Shown here piece by piece: positions 5,999 to 7,431 of a stretch of 7,431 nucleotides of DNA. A program made the translations under genes and the position numbers. How positions within the stretch are numbered: position 1 is the first letter of the stretch; the number at the start of each line of letters is the position of its first letter. Under the pieces are notes generated by a model. The model did no database searches. It saw nothing but the letters and a program-made list of their open reading frames with translations, and had not been told where the DNA came from. Origin of the DNA: an uncultured bacterium (GTDB taxonomy: Bacteria; Actinomycetota; Coriobacteriia; Coriobacteriales; Coriobacteriaceae); contig CAJMSO010000085.1 in the NCBI GenBank assembly GCA_905216075.1, forward strand, positions 1 through 7,431. Direction: 5' to 3'.

Positions 5999-5999
5999 C

Positions 6000-7139
6000 T
6001 TAGTAGTCCACCGCCGCAGGACTGTTCATCCAGTCGCTCACAAACGCGCCGTAGCGGCCCTCGATAATGGCCTGACGGGCACGCTGCATAAGGTTGAGCA
6101 GGTAGTAGATGTTGTGCATCGACAGCAGAATACCGCCGAGCATCTCCTTCTGCGTGACCATGTGACGGATGAGCGCACGGCTGTAGCCGCCCGTGCACAC
6201 CGGGCAGGTGCAGGTGGGGTCGATAGGGCCGTCGTCGTGCGCAAAGCGCGCGTTGCGGAAGTTAAGGCGACCTTCACTGGAGAACGCCGTACCCATGCGG
6301 CCGGTGCGCGTCGGCAGCACGCAGTCGAACATGTCGATGCCCACGCCCACGCCGCGCACGAGCGTGGTAGGGTTGCCGACGCCCATGAGGTAGCGCGGCT
6401 TGTGCTTAGGCATGTACTCGGAAACCAGCGGCGCCAGCGTCTTGAACATGGTCTCGTGGTCTTCGCCCACCGAATAGCCGCCGATGCCGTAACCCGGGAA
6501 GTCGCCGCACTCCTCCAGATGGCGCAGCGAGCGCAGGCGCAGGTCCAGGTGCATGCCGCCCTGGACGATGCCAAAGAGCGCCTGGTCATCGCGGGTATGC
6601 GCCTTATAGCAGCGCTCGGCCCACATACTCGACAGCTCGACGGCGCGCTCAACGTAGGCGCGCGTGGCGGGATAGCCCGGGCACTGGTCCAGCTGCATGC
6701 AGATATCGGACCCGAGCTTCATGGCGATTTCCATGTTGTCCTCGGGCGTCCAGAACACGTGGCGGCCGTCGTAGTCGTTGACGATAAAGCGCACGCCCTC
6801 GTCGGTGAGCTTGACGGCGTCGTTGTGGCTGAACACCTGGAAGCCGCCCGAATCGGTAAGAATGGGGCCGTGCCAGTTCATAAACTTGTGCAGGCCGCCC
6901 AGCTCGGCAATGGTGTCCTCGCCGGGACGCATGGACAGGTGATAGGTGTTGGCAAGCACGATCTGGGCGCCGAGCTGTTTGACGGTCTCGGTAGGAATAC
7001 CCTTGACGTTTGCCTTGGTGCCCACGGGCATAAAGATTGGCGTCTCGATATCGCCGTGCGGGGTGTGCAGTACGCCGGCACGCGCGTGCGTCGTCGGGTC
7101 CTCGGCGATCAGGTCGAATTTAAAAAGGCTCTGGTCCAT
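6000..7139 (-). CDS. tgt: tRNA-guanine transglycosylase (Tgt)
   Basis: Tgt exchanges the guanine at the wobble position of Asp, Asn, His and Tyr tRNAs for preQ1 (bacteria) or queuine (eukaryotes and some salvaging bacteria). The protein is 379 residues, normal for the bacterial enzyme. By alignment to the Zymomonas enzyme, D96 in LTDSGGFQ and the nucleophile D272 in GIDMFDCVLPTR are conserved. The zinc site is intact: C310, C312 and C315 in CTCPVC, and H342. D151 and C153 in LDQC, V224 and E226 in IGGYSVGE line the base pocket. Keeping the Cys and Val, rather than the eukaryotic Val and Gly, points to preQ1 as substrate, although the usual LAVGE is YSVGE here. The ATG at 7139 has AAGGAG 9 bases upstream. 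Transcription likely starts from the TATAAT at 7177-7182 and ends at 5881-5927. No queuosine synthesis genes (queA, queG, queC-F) are in the window. Confidence 0.96.
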   Translation of the reverse strand: MDQSLFKFDLIAEDPTTHARAGVLHTPHGDIETPIFMPVGTKANVKGIPTETVKQLGAQIVLANTYHLSMRPGEDTIAELGGLHKFMNWHGPILTDSGGFQVFSHNDAVKLTDEGVRFIVNDYDGRHVFWTPEDNMEIAMKLGSDICMQLDQCPGYPATRAYVERAVELSSMWAERCYKAHTRDDQALFGIVQGGMHLDLRLRSLRHLEECGDFPGYGIGGYSVGEDHETMFKTLAPLVSEYMPKHKPRYLMGVGNPTTLVRGVGVGIDMFDCVLPTRTGRMGTAFSSEGRLNFRNARFAHDDGPIDPTCTCPVCTGGYSRALIRHMVTQKEMLGGILLSMHNIYYLLNLMQRARQAIIEGRYGAFVSDWMNSPAAVDY

Positions 7140-7176
7140 AAACTGGAACTCCTTGGTTGCGGTTCATACGCAAACC

Positions 7177-7182
7177 ATTATA
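7177..7182 (-). promoter_or_regulatory. -10 box of the tgt promoter
   Basis: Read on the minus strand this is a perfect TATAAT, 37 bases upstream of the tgt start codon, leaving a leader of about 30 bases. No convincing -35 box is found 16-18 bases upstream (plus-strand 7199-7206 reads as a GC-rich segment). The promoter may be weak or activator-assisted. Confidence 0.55.
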
Positions 7183-7261
7183 CGGGCAACCCGCAAGGAG
7201 CACCGACTCGACAGAAACTGGCGCAAAGGAAACCTGCCCACTTGCACCAATGCACCAGGAT

Positions 7262-7300
7262 AAAAATGATCCGTTTTCCTCCGTCCCCAACGGATCATTT
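7262..7300 (-). terminator. Minus-strand intrinsic terminator upstream of tgt
   Basis: AAATGATCCGTT (7264-7275) and its exact complement (7289-7300) form a perfect 12-bp stem around a 13-base loop. On the minus strand the stem ends in TTTTTA. It would stop transcription entering from beyond the right edge before it reaches tgt, leaving tgt to its own promoter. Confidence 0.75.
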
Positions 7301-7377
7301 CCGACAGCCACAGCAACGCCGATGCTATGGCACCGACAGCGAAAACCCGCCAGAGCGAGCAAGGTGCCTTGAAACAA
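7301..7377. other. Spacer between two tandem terminators
   Basis: This 77-base stretch has no supportable gene. It contains one further inverted repeat (GCCACAGC 7307-7314 / GCTATGGC 7324-7331, 8 pairs with one G-U on the minus strand). Two minus-strand frames are open from the right edge across this region, but neither has a ribosome site or recognisable protein similarity, and both run through the terminator hairpins. I treat it as intergenic. Confidence 0.4.
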
Positions 7378-7406
7378 GGCGGCATTGATCTTTTGATCAT
7401 GCCGCC
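7378..7406 (-). terminator. Second minus-strand terminator near the right edge
   Basis: GGCGGCATTGATC (7378-7390) pairs with GATCATGCCGCC (7395-7406) as a 12-bp stem with one bulged T and a 4-base loop. On the minus strand it is followed by TTGTTT. It probably belongs to a gene that lies or ends at the right edge. In one minus-strand frame a TGA falls inside this hairpin (7397-7399), so a gene could end there, but only about ten residues of it are inside the window and it cannot be identified. Confidence 0.6.
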
Positions 7407-7431
7407 GAAGTTGAAAGGCAGATTGCCGCTC

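Noticed and set aside
5283..7388. A 701-codon open frame on the plus strand opposite LOG and tgt
   Set aside because: It is antisense to two well-supported genes. It is His/Ala/Arg/Val-rich with no recognisable domain, as expected from the reverse reading of GC-biased codons.
7164..7400. Small minus-strand frame with a hydrophobic stretch upstream of tgt
   Set aside because: Its only early ATG lies inside a terminator hairpin without a ribosome site, and the frame crosses a second terminator; most likely chance.
5065..7425. An 11-base match between the TA palindrome (5065-5075) and the right edge (7415-7425, opposite strand)
   Set aside because: Too short and not extended on either side; a chance match in 7.4 kb is plausible.
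1..7431. CRISPR array, tRNA, rRNA, integrase or transposase
   Set aside because: No spaced direct-repeat array, cloverleaf or rRNA-like stretch, or recombinase motif was seen on either strand.

Overview
The window reads as ordinary chromosomal DNA of a high-GC, Gram-positive-like bacterium. The best guess is a member of the Coriobacteriia, such as Collinsella or a relative. This rests on overall style only (GC-rich coding sequence, strong AGGAGG-type ribosome sites, a Tat-type lipoprotein PstS, TA-rich promoter -10 boxes, many short palindromic intergenic elements); no marker gene settles the genus.

Layout, left to right. Positions 1-825 (minus) hold most of pstS, the phosphate-binding lipoprotein of the Pst ABC transporter. 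Its C-terminus lies beyond the left edge. Its promoter region (826-1028) has three 11-bp-phased ACAAA-like half-sites that could be a Pho-type operator. Positions 1118-3271 (minus) hold a two-gene transcription unit, a HAD-family phosphatase followed by a PepV-like M20 dipeptidase. It ends in a long hairpin with a U-run (1021-1095). Divergent from it, a DegV/FakB-type fatty-acid-binding protein runs on the plus strand (3428-4288). Its promoter can be read directly and has a palindrome next to it. Converging on degV from the right is a low-GC type II toxin-antitoxin pair (RelB/DinJ-type antitoxin 4693-4992, YafQ-type toxin 4382-4690). Upstream of that pair on the same strand are a LOG-family phosphoribohydrolase-like protein (5106-5864) and tgt, the tRNA-guanine transglycosylase (6000-7139). 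A clear intrinsic terminator lies between tgt and the LOG gene. The right end (7140-7431) is the tgt promoter region plus two tandem minus-strand terminator hairpins from whatever lies beyond the edge.

The genes are mostly independent housekeeping functions: phosphate uptake, peptide turnover, lipid handling, tRNA modification and nucleotide-type hydrolysis. The TA pair looks like an accessory insertion.

I did not find a convincing new multi-gene system. The most interesting signals are non-coding. There are two copies of a dispersed palindromic element (1029-1099 and 4305-4372) whose arms differ by compensatory changes. A run of inverted repeats ends in a terminator directly in front of the LOG ribosome site. 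There is also a possible Pho operator at pstS and palindromes at the degV and TA promoters.
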